A stretch of 40,106 bases of DNA from Actinomycetota bacterium (GTDB taxonomy: Bacteria > Actinomycetota > CADDZG01 > WHSQ01). Within the stretch, counting starts at the first letter, position 1, and each line of letters opens with the position of its first letter. Made by a program: the position numbers and the translations under genes. This document shows positions 24,415 through 32,270 of this stretch, piece after piece. A model generated the notes under the pieces. It was not told the DNA's origin. It saw only the letters and a list, made by a program, of their open reading frames with translations, and did no database searches. The stretch is from the NCBI GenBank assembly GCA_030447315.1, contig JAUJPD010000006.1, positions 1 to 40,106 of the forward strand, in the 5' to 3' direction.

Positions 24415-24780
24415 CTGAAGGTCGGCTCCGTCGTTATCGACTGCAATGACTTCGATGCGATGTTCGCATTCTGGCGCGACGCGCTCCGCTACGTTCCCCG
24501 AGACCCACCGGAGGAAGATTTCGTCGTTCTTCGAGATCCTCATGGGACCAACGTGAACGTGTCCATTTCGAAGGTACCTGAGCCGCGGGTAGGAAAGAAC
24601 CGACTGCACCTCGACCTCTACACAGACGACCGACGAGCTGAAGTAGAACGACTTCTCAAGCTGGGAGCAGGACTCCACCAGCGGATTCCTGAGGAAGAGG
24701 AAGACTTCATCGTCCTTGAGGATCCAGAGGGGAACCTCTTCTGCGTGGTCGAGAAGGCTGAGTCGTCTCCGAACGAATAA
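24415..24780 (+). CDS. VOC (glyoxalase/bleomycin-resistance-type) protein
   Basis: The 121-residue protein is a single VOC domain: KVGSVVIDCNDFDAMFAFWR, VVLRDPHGTNVNVSISK, NRLHLDLYTDD and a final FIVLEDPEGNLFCVVEK. The best N-terminus starts at codon CTG (24415), aligned where relatives usually have ATG-AAG-V-G-S-V-V-I-D, with AAAGGAAG just before it. Otherwise the first standard start is the ATG at 24460, which would cut off the first strand. Metal-binding H and E positions (H in LHLDL, E in the last strand) are present. Substrate unknown. Confidence 0.82.
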   Translation: MKVGSVVIDCNDFDAMFAFWRDALRYVPRDPPEEDFVVLRDPHGTNVNVSISKVPEPRVGKNRLHLDLYTDDRRAEVERLLKLGAGLHQRIPEEEEDFIVLEDPEGNLFCVVEKAESSPNE

Positions 24781-25108
24781 GGACCACGCCGCTGCCAAGA
24801 CTTCCGCCGCCCCAGGTGCAGCAAGCGCAGCGAGTCGATCGAGGGGGGCCTCTGCTAGTCCTTCGCGCCTCCTGCGCCGCTAGACGTTCTCACGGCCCGT
24901 GCCAGAGGGCCGAGATAGCGACAAGGTCAACTGGCGGCGGAGCGGGTCGGAGCATCCATGGACGCGTAGGACTCAGGGTTCAGGAAAGGAGCGGCGTCTT
25001 AGCGTGCCGTCGAGAAGAACCTTCTGCCGCGGAGGCGGCGTCGGTGGGACACGGACCAGCCTGCTAAACATGGTCACCGCACGCTCCTTATCCGCGGTCG
25101 AGCAGGCG
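24781..25108. other. Intergenic stretch, no gene seen
   Basis: I see no coding frame with family resemblance, no tRNA and no strong hairpin with a T run. The VOC and DinB genes converge on this stretch, so it should hold their terminators, but I cannot point to them. Confidence 0.4.
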
Positions 25109-25666
25109 CTACTGGCCTATCCTCCCGTCGATCCGCTCGCGCAGCAGGTCCGCGTGCCCGTTATGACGCGCGTACTCCTCCACCATGTGCACCATCACCC
25201 AGCGCAGGGACATCGCGCCGCGCGAGCGATCTGTCGTTTTCCCGATCACGTCAAGGTCGGGCGCGTCCGCGATCAACCGATCGGCAAACGCGACCTCAGC
25301 CCGCCACACCCTCCACGCTTCCTCCACGACCTCCGGCTCGCCCACCGCGCCGTCGAAATCTTCGTCCGGGTCGGTCTCAGAGGAGAAATGTGGCGGCGAG
25401 TCCTGCCCCGCCATGAACCGCCGGAACCAGTTGCGCTCCACCTCGGCCATGTGCCGCACCAACCCCAGCAGCGACATCGTGGACGGCTCCACGGAGCGAC
25501 GAGCTAGATCGGCGGCATTAAGACCAGAACACTTCAGTTCCAGCGTCTCACGATGCCAGCGAAGGAACGAGGTGAGCGTGTCGCGCTCGTTGCCGTCGGC
25601 CGGCACGTCGATCCGGTGGTCCTCTTCTATAGCGGTGAACATGTCTGCTCTTGGTTTCTTGCCCAC
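25109..25666 (-). CDS. DinB-superfamily protein (DUF664 type)
   Basis: The 185-residue protein is a four-helix DinB/DUF664 protein: TLTSFLRWHRETLELKCSGL, SLLGLVRHMAEVERNWFRRF with the first conserved histidine, and MVHMVEEYARHNGHADLLRE with the H-x3-E-x2-x-H-x-G-H pattern. The three histidines fit the DinB metal site. Relatives use low-molecular-weight thiols such as mycothiol in detoxification, so a thiol-transferase role is plausible but not shown. The start is GTG at 25666; an ATG eight codons later (25642) is possible. It is a single-gene unit. Confidence 0.85.
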   Translation of the reverse strand: MGKKPRADMFTAIEEDHRIDVPADGNERDTLTSFLRWHRETLELKCSGLNAADLARRSVEPSTMSLLGLVRHMAEVERNWFRRFMAGQDSPPHFSSETDPDEDFDGAVGEPEVVEEAWRVWRAEVAFADRLIADAPDLDVIGKTTDRSRGAMSLRWVMVHMVEEYARHNGHADLLRERIDGRIGQ

Positions 25667-25999
25667 CGCTAGATCATCTGCCTTTCACTGGCCATAGACA
25701 ACACGTGTCCGGCTCTGACCGGTCGAGAGCGAATTCCTTTACCTCTCTTCATGGCCGCTTCTTGGCTGCGCCCGGAGCCGTTCCGACGCCACCGGAACAA
25801 ATCCGTACCCGGACGATCGAAGGCAACCAACGACGAAGTCGAGCGAGCACCCATGGACGCGCAGCTTGCGGTTGCGTGGAGGAGTTAGCGGACTACGGCT
25901 GCGTCAGCGGGAATGGCTGTGCTCGGCGCGTACCGGTCTAGGCTAAGAGACTAATTAACCGGCCACGCTGCAGAAGCTTCGACGAGACAGAGGGATTGC
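25667..25999. other. Divergent intergenic region before the PP2C gene
   Basis: No gene is recognisable. It must hold the promoters of both the DinB gene (left) and the PP2C gene (right). The PP2C ribosome binding site AGAGGG lies about 25989-25994, just before the ATG. An AT-rich patch CTAATTAACC at about 25950 could belong to a promoter. Confidence 0.4.
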
Positions 26000-26779
26000 A
26001 TGGACACCAGCCTCGCTTTTGCCGTACAGAGCCAAATCGGGCTGCGCTCAAACAACGAGGACGTCGCTTACGCGGGACCACGACTGCTTGCTTTGGCCGA
26101 CGGAATGGGGGGCCATGCCGCTGGTGAGGTGGCAGCATCGCTCGTGATCGATGAACTCCTGCTACTTGATGAGCGACCACCGTCGCGGGACATGCTTGGC
26201 GACTTGCGTGGGGCCGTCCGGCGAGGGAACGCTGCCATTGCCAACCGGGCCTCTAGAGATACTGAGACTTCGGGCATGGGAACCACGCTCACCGCGCTCT
26301 TCTTCTCTGAGCGCCGCGTTGCTCTTGCTCACATCGGAGACTCCCGCGCCTATGTTCTCCGAAACGGTTCTCTCCACCAGATCACCCGCGACGACACGCT
26401 CGTCCAGTCTTTCGTTGACGAAGGTCGCATCAGTCCCGAAGAAGCTGTGACGCATCCGCAACGGAACATCGTTCTGAACGTACTCACCGGACAAGAATGC
26501 GGAGCCCACTTCGAGATGCGTGAGGCCGATCCCGGTGACCGCTACCTCATCTGCTCGGATGGGCTGTCGGATTACGTCTCATCAGAAGAGATCGCGACGA
26601 TCTTGGAGATGCCCGACCCGCAGGGGCGGCCGCAGCAACTGATCCGCTTGGCATTGCGCCATGGCAGTCAGGACAACATCACTTGTGTCACAGGGGACGT
26701 CGTCCCGGGGGACTCTGGGTACAACATCGCGATGCTTACCGAAGCTGCCGGTAGCACAGCCTGCGTCGTACCCACATAG
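26000..26779 (+). CDS. PP2C-family Ser/Thr protein phosphatase
   Basis: The 259-residue product is a soluble PPM/PP2C phosphatase. Metal-binding and catalytic motifs are intact: R16-S-N-N-E-D21, LADGMGGHAAGE (D34), the SGMGTTLTAL segment, HIGDSRAYVLR, SDGLSDYV and the final QDNITCV. Unlike PstP it lacks a transmembrane segment and extracellular domain. There is no kinase, forkhead or anti-sigma gene nearby, so its substrate is unknown. The ATG has AGAGGG upstream. It probably forms its own unit within the accessory block. Confidence 0.93.
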   Translation: MDTSLAFAVQSQIGLRSNNEDVAYAGPRLLALADGMGGHAAGEVAASLVIDELLLLDERPPSRDMLGDLRGAVRRGNAAIANRASRDTETSGMGTTLTALFFSERRVALAHIGDSRAYVLRNGSLHQITRDDTLVQSFVDEGRISPEEAVTHPQRNIVLNVLTGQECGAHFEMREADPGDRYLICSDGLSDYVSSEEIATILEMPDPQGRPQQLIRLALRHGSQDNITCVTGDVVPGDSGYNIAMLTEAAGSTACVVPT

Positions 26780-26917
26780 AACACTTGCACCCTTCGGGTT
26801 CATCGGGCAGAGCCCCGTTCCTCCCGGCCGAAAGGACGCAGCCAATGCAGGAGGAGCGTTCGTGGTGTGGTCACAGAATGGCATCGACGGCACGGACTGT
26901 TCAGTTGTCGGTACGTC

Positions 26918-27614
26918 GTGTTGAATGGATTTGTGGAGCCGGAATCACTCATCCAAGAGCAAATCGAGTACTACCGGCGGCGGGCGCCTGAATACGACCG
27001 GACCTCGTCGCCGGCGCCTGATGATCCCTTGGCTCTCACCGGAACAGAGATCCAGCAGGGGCTCGATTCTTTCAAGCCGAGCGGTGATGTCCTCGAGATC
27101 GCGAGCGGAACAGGAACCTGGACGCGCCTGTTACTTCAGCACGCCTCATCGGTCACTGCGCTAGACCCCGCACCCGAGATGCACCAGGAGGCGCGCTGGA
27201 AGCTCGGTGACGACGAGCGGGTGAGGTACATCGAGGCCAACATCTTCACGTGGGAGCCGGACCGCTCGTATGACGTCGTCTTCTTCGCCAATTGGTTGTC
27301 GCATGTGCCACGCACCTTGTTCGACAGCTTCTGGACGAAGGTTGCATCCGCGCTATTCCGGATGGGCGGGTGTTCGTAGTCGATCAAGCGAAGGACGCGG
27401 GCGACACGAGCAGATGCACGAAACGTTCGCCGATGGTGAAGCAGAATCTGTCGTCCGTCGACCTCTTCAGGACGGAACTACGTTCAACGTCGTAAAGGTC
27501 TTCTGGGATCCCGATGAACTCGCTGAACGCGTAAGAATGCTCGGTTGGGATATCAGGGTGAACACCGCCGGGCCCTTCTTCTGGGCAGAGGGCGCTCCGA
27601 CGCTCCCCATATGA
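26918..27614 (+). CDS. SAM-dependent class I methyltransferase, interrupted by two indels
   Basis: A GTG at 26918 (or 26933) starts a class I methyltransferase: IQEQIEYYRRRAPEYDRTSS, the SAM motif I VLEIASGTGTWTRLLL, ALDPAPEM, YDVVFFANWLSHVP and FDSFWTKVASAL. The frame then breaks near 27358. The next pieces are PDGRVFVVDQAKDAG in a second frame and RHEQMHETFADGEAE to VVKVFWDPDELAERVRMLGW in a third, ending at 27614. All core motifs are present in order. The stop overlaps the next ATG (ATGA). Decay or sequence error are both possible. Confidence 0.75.
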
Positions 27615-28162
27615 ATCTTCAACAGGCGTCGCTCTCGGATGAGGTGATCGCGATTAGGCCCTGGTCGCCGGATGATGCGCCTGCCCTCGCAGAGGCGCTG
27701 CAGGACCGCCAGATCTCGCGCTGGATCCGGGTCATCCCGTTTCCTTACGGCGAGAGGGATGCGCTCGAGTACATCGAAAGGACCATCGCCCCGAAGGAGG
27801 AACCTGACGCGGCTGGCTTTGCCATCGAAACGCGAGATGGCGCCACACTCCTGGGCCAGATCGGACTCAGCTCGATCGACCTTCGAAACAAGAGCGCCGA
27901 GGTCGGTTACTGGGTCGTCAAGGAGTACCGCGGCCAAGGCATCGCGCTGAGGGCGGTTGGACTACTAAGCGAGTGGGCCTTGGATCAGGTGGGGATGGAG
28001 CGACTCGAGCTGAGAATTCTTGACGGAAACACGTCGTCCGACAGGGTCGCTATCAAGGCAGGATTCACAAAGGAAGGCGTCCTGCGGTCGCTCTACGAAG
28101 TCGAAGGCCGCAGGCGAGACGTCGTGGTCTGGTCGCTTCTGAGAAGCGAGCGAGGCTACTAG
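27611..28162 (+). CDS. GNAT acetyltransferase, RimJ/RimL type
   Basis: The ATG at 27611 overlaps the methyltransferase stop (ATGA), so the two genes are coupled. The 183-residue protein has VIAIRPWSPDDAPALAEALQ, LLGQIGLSSID, AEVGYWVVKEYRGQGIALRA with the acetyl-CoA loop, and DRVAIKAGFTKEGVLRS. A small-molecule or N-terminal acetylation role is expected; the substrate is unknown. A pairing of methyltransferase with acetyltransferase is typical of resistance-like or tailoring cassettes but is not proof. Confidence 0.88.
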   Translation: MNLQQASLSDEVIAIRPWSPDDAPALAEALQDRQISRWIRVIPFPYGERDALEYIERTIAPKEEPDAAGFAIETRDGATLLGQIGLSSIDLRNKSAEVGYWVVKEYRGQGIALRAVGLLSEWALDQVGMERLELRILDGNTSSDRVAIKAGFTKEGVLRSLYEVEGRRRDVVVWSLLRSERGY

Positions 28163-28304
28163 CTAGAAGCCGCCGTGATCCCGAACTGGCTACCACCGGA
28201 GGAGAGCGGGAAACCGACGAGGGACGGCGGGCTGTGCGGTGTCGTCAACGAAGGACCTAAGTTCCCGGGCGGCGAGGTCGGACAGTCGCGAGAATGGAAG
28301 CGTC

Positions 28305-28820
28305 ATGAAGACCGTCTTGCGAACCGCCCGCGTGGCGCTGCGCGAGTTCACGGCGCCTGACGTCGACGTGGTCGCCGCGATGATGGCGGATGGAGACCAG
28401 ATGAGGCTCTACCCCCGGCCCCGCACGAAAGAGGAAACCAAAGCCTGGATGAAACGCACCATGGACCTCTACCAGAACCACGGGTTCGGTCTCTGGTTCA
28501 TCGAATCCGTCGAAAGCTCTGAGTTCCTCGGATACTGCGGCATCAGGCCTCGTATGGTCGAAGGGGCCGAAGAAGTCGAGATGGCCTGGCACACGATGAA
28601 ACATGTCTGGAACAAGGGAGTGGCCACTCACGCCGCCACTGCGTGCCGCGACTTCGCATTTACGCGGCTCGATGTCCCCCGACTGGTCGCGATCATCGAC
28701 CCTGACAATCCGGCGTCAATGCGGGTCGCGAACAAGATCGGCATGCAACTGGAAAAGGAGACGGTTGTCGACGGGTGGCATTGCCTCCTCTACTCGGTCG
28801 AGCGGCCGGTTCTTGGCTGA
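28305..28820 (+). CDS. GNAT acetyltransferase, RimJ/RimL type
   Basis: From the ATG at 28305 (GGAAG upstream) the 171-residue protein reads VLRTARVALREFTAPDVDVV, FGLWFIESVES, FLGYCGIRP, EVEMAWHTMKHVWNKGVATH and MRVANKIGMQLEKE, a complete GNAT fold. In the acetyl-CoA loop WNKGVATHAA takes the place of the usual (R/Q)G-x-G/A. A longer frame from 28239 has no support. It overlaps the GrpB gene by 8 bp, suggesting coupling. Substrate unknown. Confidence 0.85.
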   Translation: MKTVLRTARVALREFTAPDVDVVAAMMADGDQMRLYPRPRTKEETKAWMKRTMDLYQNHGFGLWFIESVESSEFLGYCGIRPRMVEGAEEVEMAWHTMKHVWNKGVATHAATACRDFAFTRLDVPRLVAIIDPDNPASMRVANKIGMQLEKETVVDGWHCLLYSVERPVLG

Positions 28821-29343
28821 CCCATCAGCTTCGCGAGCGGTCGGGCCGCCAATCATCGTCCCGTACAAGGAGGAGTGGCCCTCCAGATTCCAGGTAGAAG
28901 CGGGCCGGATCCGTCACGTGCTGGGCGATGTGGCAGTGCGCATCGAGCACGTCGGGTCGACTGCGGTTCCAGGACTTGCAGCCAAGGACACGATCGACAT
29001 ACAGGTCTCCGTCGCAAAGATGGATCGAGCGCTCTACGAAGCGCCGCTCGAATCCCTGGGTTATACCTCCGTGTCGGACAAGGCGACCGACGAGCACCAC
29101 TTCTTCGGGCGGCCGTATACGACGCTCCCCAGACTCTTCAATGTGCACGTCTGCCCTGTTGGGAGCGAATGGGAGCGGCGACACATCGCATTTCGGGATT
29201 ATCTACGAGACCAGCCCGAGGCAGCGCGTCGCTACGAGACCTTCAAGAGGCAGATCGCAACGAAGTTCGACGACACCCTGGAGTACGCCTACGCGAAGGA
29301 AGACTTCATCCGGCAGATGGAACGAGAAGCCGGAATCGTTTGA
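28813..29343 (+). CDS. GrpB-family protein (nucleotidyltransferase-like)
   Basis: The 176-residue protein shows the GrpB signature: IIVPYKEEWPSRFQVEAGRI, RIEHVGSTAVPGLAAKDTID, HHFFGRPYTTLPRLFNVHV and RHIAFRDYLRDQPEAARRY (each shown in part). GrpB proteins belong to the polymerase-beta-like nucleotidyltransferase superfamily; relatives include a domain joined to CoaE, but single-domain forms are uncharacterised. The TTG at 28813 is used because it overlaps the GNAT stop; no ATG or GTG lies before the conserved region. Confidence 0.88.
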   Translation: MADPSASRAVGPPIIVPYKEEWPSRFQVEAGRIRHVLGDVAVRIEHVGSTAVPGLAAKDTIDIQVSVAKMDRALYEAPLESLGYTSVSDKATDEHHFFGRPYTTLPRLFNVHVCPVGSEWERRHIAFRDYLRDQPEAARRYETFKRQIATKFDDTLEYAYAKEDFIRQMEREAGIV

Positions 29344-29390
29344 GAGGACCTCCCATGCGTCGGCCGAGCTCCGCAAGCAGTTCGCGACGT

Positions 29391-29894
29391 CTAGAGGCGC
29401 TTGCGGAAGTTGATCGAGTGGCGCTGGTAGCCGAGACCCTCCTCGTAGAACGGAACGGACACTGGACTGCCCATGTAAGTGTCCAACGCGGCGATCGTGG
29501 CACCGCGCGATCTACCCCAGTCTTCGGCAGCTTCCATGAGCAGGGTTCCGACACCTGAGCGCCACTGGTCGGGTCGTACTCCTACGAAGTCCACGAACAA
29601 TCTCGTCTCTTGCAATTCACGGGCCAGTTGCCGCTCAGCCGATCCCACTGGCGACTCGAGCCGTGCCTCGAGCATGCCGGTAACTTCACCCCTCACTTCG
29701 GCCACGAGGTTCAGCTCGTCTGCGTTATCCGACCCCTCGAGGAAGGACCCGAACCACTCGACCAGCCCATCCTCAGTTGGAACCTGGAAGGCTTCGGGAT
29801 CCAGTTCAGCGTAATAGCGGCAATTCTCAAGGTGGATCTGCGCAAGCGCAGCAGCGTCCTCTTTCCGTGCCCGGCGGATCTGAACCTCGCTCAT
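29391..29894 (-). CDS. GNAT acetyltransferase
   Basis: This 167-residue protein is a canonical GNAT: VQIRRARKEDAAALAQIHLE, VAEVRGEVTGMLEARLE, LFVDFVGVRPDQWRSGVGTL with the R-x-x-G-x-G acetyl-CoA loop, and VPFYEEGLGYQRHSINFRK. It stands alone on the minus strand between two plus-strand genes, converging with GrpB. Substrate unknown. Confidence 0.9.
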   Translation of the reverse strand: MSEVQIRRARKEDAAALAQIHLENCRYYAELDPEAFQVPTEDGLVEWFGSFLEGSDNADELNLVAEVRGEVTGMLEARLESPVGSAERQLARELQETRLFVDFVGVRPDQWRSGVGTLLMEAAEDWGRSRGATIAALDTYMGSPVSVPFYEEGLGYQRHSINFRKRL

Positions 29895-30025
29895 GCCTCG
29901 AGCGTAGGACCTTCGTCGCCGATGTCACACGAGGAGAGACCGACGACTCGCGCACGGCCTTGACGCCCGAGCGCCCGGAGCTACAAAGAAAGAAGCGGTT
30001 GAGAGGAGGTGCGACCGATAGAGAC

Positions 30026-30487
30026 GTGTGCTTACATCGGATCGTGATCACATACGAGTTACCCGACGGCTTCGATCTGGACGCGATGCTGAGCCGACCA
30101 CTCGTCGCTCGCATCGCGACGAATGGGCCCACCATCCGACCGGTCTGGTACCTGTGGGAAGACGATGCTTTCTGGTGGCTAACCGGTTCCTGGTCGAGAC
30201 TGCCCGATCTCATCCAAAGAGATCCAACCGTTGTTCTCCTCATCGATAGGTGGGAACCAGATACGGGCGAGGTGCTACAGCTCATCGCGACCGGCCACGC
30301 TGCAATACGGCCTTTTGACGCCAACAGAGCTCGTCGAAAGCTCGCTCGCTACCTGGGTACGCAGGAGTCCAAATGGGATCATGCCCGCTTCATCGAGGGG
30401 ATCTTCGAGAACCCCTCCGCGTCGTTCATCCGGCTTTCGCCCGATCGAGTCACCGTCAAAGACCTCTCGTATCGTCCTCGTACCTAA
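30026..30487 (+). CDS. Pyridoxamine 5'-phosphate oxidase-like (split-barrel flavin-binding type) protein
   Basis: The 153-residue product resembles PPOX/F420-type split-barrel proteins: LSRPLVARIATNGPTIRPVW, YLWEDDAFWWLTGSW, RDPTVVLLID, EVLQLIATGHAAIRPFDA and RRKLARYLG, ending in FIRLSPDRVTVKDLSY. Such proteins bind FMN or F420. The start is uncertain: GTG at 30026 or GTG at 30044; AGGAGG at 30005-30010 is rather far from either. Cofactor and substrate cannot be told from this sequence. Confidence 0.8.
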   Translation: MCLHRIVITYELPDGFDLDAMLSRPLVARIATNGPTIRPVWYLWEDDAFWWLTGSWSRLPDLIQRDPTVVLLIDRWEPDTGEVLQLIATGHAAIRPFDANRARRKLARYLGTQESKWDHARFIEGIFENPSASFIRLSPDRVTVKDLSYRPRT

Positions 30488-30606
30488 ACAACGGAGCGGG
30501 CGAGGTGACGGGCGGATGCGGCCGACCACGGTTGCTCGTTCGGCCCAAGGCCCACCCGCGTACGACTCTGCGGATGCCGCAGATGGAGGCAGTGCTGGCG
30601 GCTTCG

Positions 30607-31356
30607 TCAGTCAGCGTCTCGGGTCACGATCTCAGGTCCGGAGTCCCACACGATGATCGTGTGTTCGTGATGAGCCGCGAGAGACCCGTCGCGTGTACAC
30701 GTCGTCCACCCATCGGACGCGGTGAACGAAGCTGTAACGGAGGCAGTTATCAAAGGCTCGATCGTGATCACCATGCCGCGAGCCAGCCGTTCCGTCGCGA
30801 AACGGGCGTCATAGTTCGGGATCGTCGGCGGTTCGTGAATCGTTCGACCTACTCCGTGTCCTGAGAGTTCACGGAGGACGTGGAATCCGCAGTCGCGAAC
30901 CTGGCGTTCCACAGCCGCTCCGATGGAACGAACCGGCGCACCGACGCGGGCAGCAATCATGCCCTTGCCGAAAGCTGCGATCGAACACTGTTGCAGTCGA
31001 TTCGCAAGCTCCGAGGCGGGCGGGATCAAGACAGTCCTGGCGGCATCCGCTATATAGCCGTCCATCTCGGCGGTCACGTCGAGTTTGACGACATCTCCCG
31101 GTTGCACACGGCGAGAACCCGGAATGCCGTGGACGACCTCGTCATTGACGCTGATGAGATTCACCCCCGGAAAGCCATAAACCAGCTGGGGCGCGGAGCG
31201 AGCCCCGGCGCTCCGCATCACGGCCGCACCTATATCGTCGAGCTCCTGCGTGGTTATCCCTGGAGTGACGGCGGTCGCCATCGTAGACAAGGTCTTTGCC
31301 ACGACCGCGCCGACACGACGGATGCCCTCGAGGTCCTGGTCGTTCTGGACGGTCAC
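30607..31356 (-). CDS. Type I methionine aminopeptidase (accessory copy)
   Basis: The 249-residue protein removes N-terminal methionine from new proteins. All five metal ligands are present at type I spacing: D93 (KLDVTAEMDG), D104 (IADAARTV), H167 (GHGVGRTIHE), E200 (ITIEPL) and E231 (HHEHTIIV). H76 in VHGIPG and H174 are also conserved. It lies in the accessory block, away from the usual adk/secY context, so it is likely a second copy; I did not assign the map symbol for that reason. The GTG start at 31356 overlaps the upstream stop by one base. Confidence 0.93.
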   Translation of the reverse strand: MTVQNDQDLEGIRRVGAVVAKTLSTMATAVTPGITTQELDDIGAAVMRSAGARSAPQLVYGFPGVNLISVNDEVVHGIPGSRRVQPGDVVKLDVTAEMDGYIADAARTVLIPPASELANRLQQCSIAAFGKGMIAARVGAPVRSIGAAVERQVRDCGFHVLRELSGHGVGRTIHEPPTIPNYDARFATERLARGMVITIEPLITASVTASFTASDGWTTCTRDGSLAAHHEHTIIVWDSGPEIVTRDAD

Positions 31357-32103
31357 TACGCGAGTGCCAACTCGGCTGTCATGTCGCTAAGCCGCTGTCG
31401 TATCCGCTTGTCGTCGTGGGCTAGTTCGCACTCACGTAGCAACCCCTTAACCCCGCTGGTTAGCGCTCGGAGCAGCTCATCAAGATCGAGGGAACGCACG
31501 ATCGCGCCTTCAAACGAGTCCCGATCCTCGGGGGGCAGCTTCTCGAATCCCTTGCCGTAGTAGGCGGGCAGGTCGTGGCGCAGGCAGGCGAGCTCCATCC
31601 CGTGGTAGCGAAGGTGAGCCACGCAATACTCCGACTGCCACTGTTGTCCCCGCTCGATACATATGCGCGCGTGACGCGCCCACAGCACCGCCCATCCCAA
31701 TATGTGATCGCGCGGCGGGGTTCGGATGTACTCGGGTTCGTTCGCTTCTCCGAACAACAGCTTGAACCGGGGGCTCGTAGGGGGCAACTTGGGCCCGGGT
31801 GCCACCGAGACGTCGAGCTGGAGATAATCGGCCAACAGGAAGACGCGATAGACGGCGGGATCGGCGGCGAGATCGAAAAGATGAACAGCGTCGAATCTCG
31901 ACACGAGGTCACTGGTCCAGTCGTCAAGGACCTCGGTCACTGCGGCATCTCGGGTGATGCCGAAGGTCAGGTCGATGTCAGACCAGCGGTCGCCGCCGCC
32001 GAGAGCGAGCGACCCCACCTCGGCCCCCGCGAGCGCGTGCATCACCGCGAGCGAGCTCCAACACGTGTTCCCGTACCCGGCTGCGCTCCTCCACTGTGAA
32101 CAT
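31356..32103 (-). CDS. Polymerase-beta-type nucleotidyltransferase, one indel
   Basis: The first residues, MFTVEERSRVREHVLELARGD, come from the ATG at 32103. A one-base shift near 32040 leads into EVGSLALGGGDRWSDIDLTF with the G-S and D-x-D catalytic motif of minimal nucleotidyltransferases. The rest (to 31356) is helical: HILGWAVLWARHARICIERG, QWQSEYCVAHLRYHG and ELACLRHDLPAYYGKG. This arrangement resembles aminoglycoside adenylyltransferase-like and related proteins that modify small molecules. The methionine aminopeptidase gene follows directly, so they form a two-gene unit. Confidence 0.78.
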
Positions 32104-32207
32104 CGCCGCATCATTGTGCAATAGAGCCCTTGTCAGGGCAGCGCCACCGCTGTCTGCCCTCGCACCTCTAGGTCGGCCTAGATATCGAACCTCTAGCACC
32201 GCCCCCA

Positions 32208-32237
32208 GCGGACGCAGAGCGCAAGGGGGCCGGTGTC
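32208..32237 (+). repeat. Right copy of the direct repeat flanking the accessory block
   Basis: This 30-bp copy differs from 22713-22743 only by lacking one C. Unlike the left copy it continues into CCGGCCCCTTGC, which completes the hairpin of the LPFTG-gene terminator. The complete structure here suggests that this is the original site. Confidence 0.85.
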
Positions 32238-32249
32238 CCGGCCCCTTGC
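32221..32249 (-). terminator. Hairpin terminator of the LPFTG surface-protein gene
   Basis: GCAAGGGG (32221-32228) pairs with CCCCTTGC (32242-32249) and CCGG (32230-32233) with CCGG (32238-32241) around a TGTC loop, one base bulged: a 12-bp GC-rich stem. It lies 22 bp past the stop of the minus-strand gene ending at 32271. No T run follows, which is common in actinobacteria. Confidence 0.6.
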
Positions 32250-32270
32250 TCTCCCAGATCGGGTTGTTCG

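Larger units (their letters stand above)
22713..32237. mobile_element. Accessory block bounded by direct repeats (possible genomic island)
   Basis: About 9.5 kb lies between the two repeats, inserted in a stretch that otherwise holds conserved core genes (recA-recX side and thpR-cinA side). It carries some 14 mostly unlinked genes of families common in accessory DNA (GNAT, VOC, DinB, GrpB, PPOX-type, nucleotidyltransferase, methyltransferase). No integrase, transposase or relaxase is visible. Treating it as one acquired unit is inference. Confidence 0.45.

Noticed and set aside
24950-25861. A 17-bp near-repeat (GAGCAYCCATGGACGCG at 24950-24966 and 25845-25861)
   Set aside because: With one mismatch over 17 bp, a match of this kind is expected by chance a few times in 40 kb, and no further similarity flanks it.
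22713-32237. Integron-style cassette array
   Set aside because: Gene families and layout are suggestive, but I found no integron integrase and no recurrent imperfect palindromes between genes.
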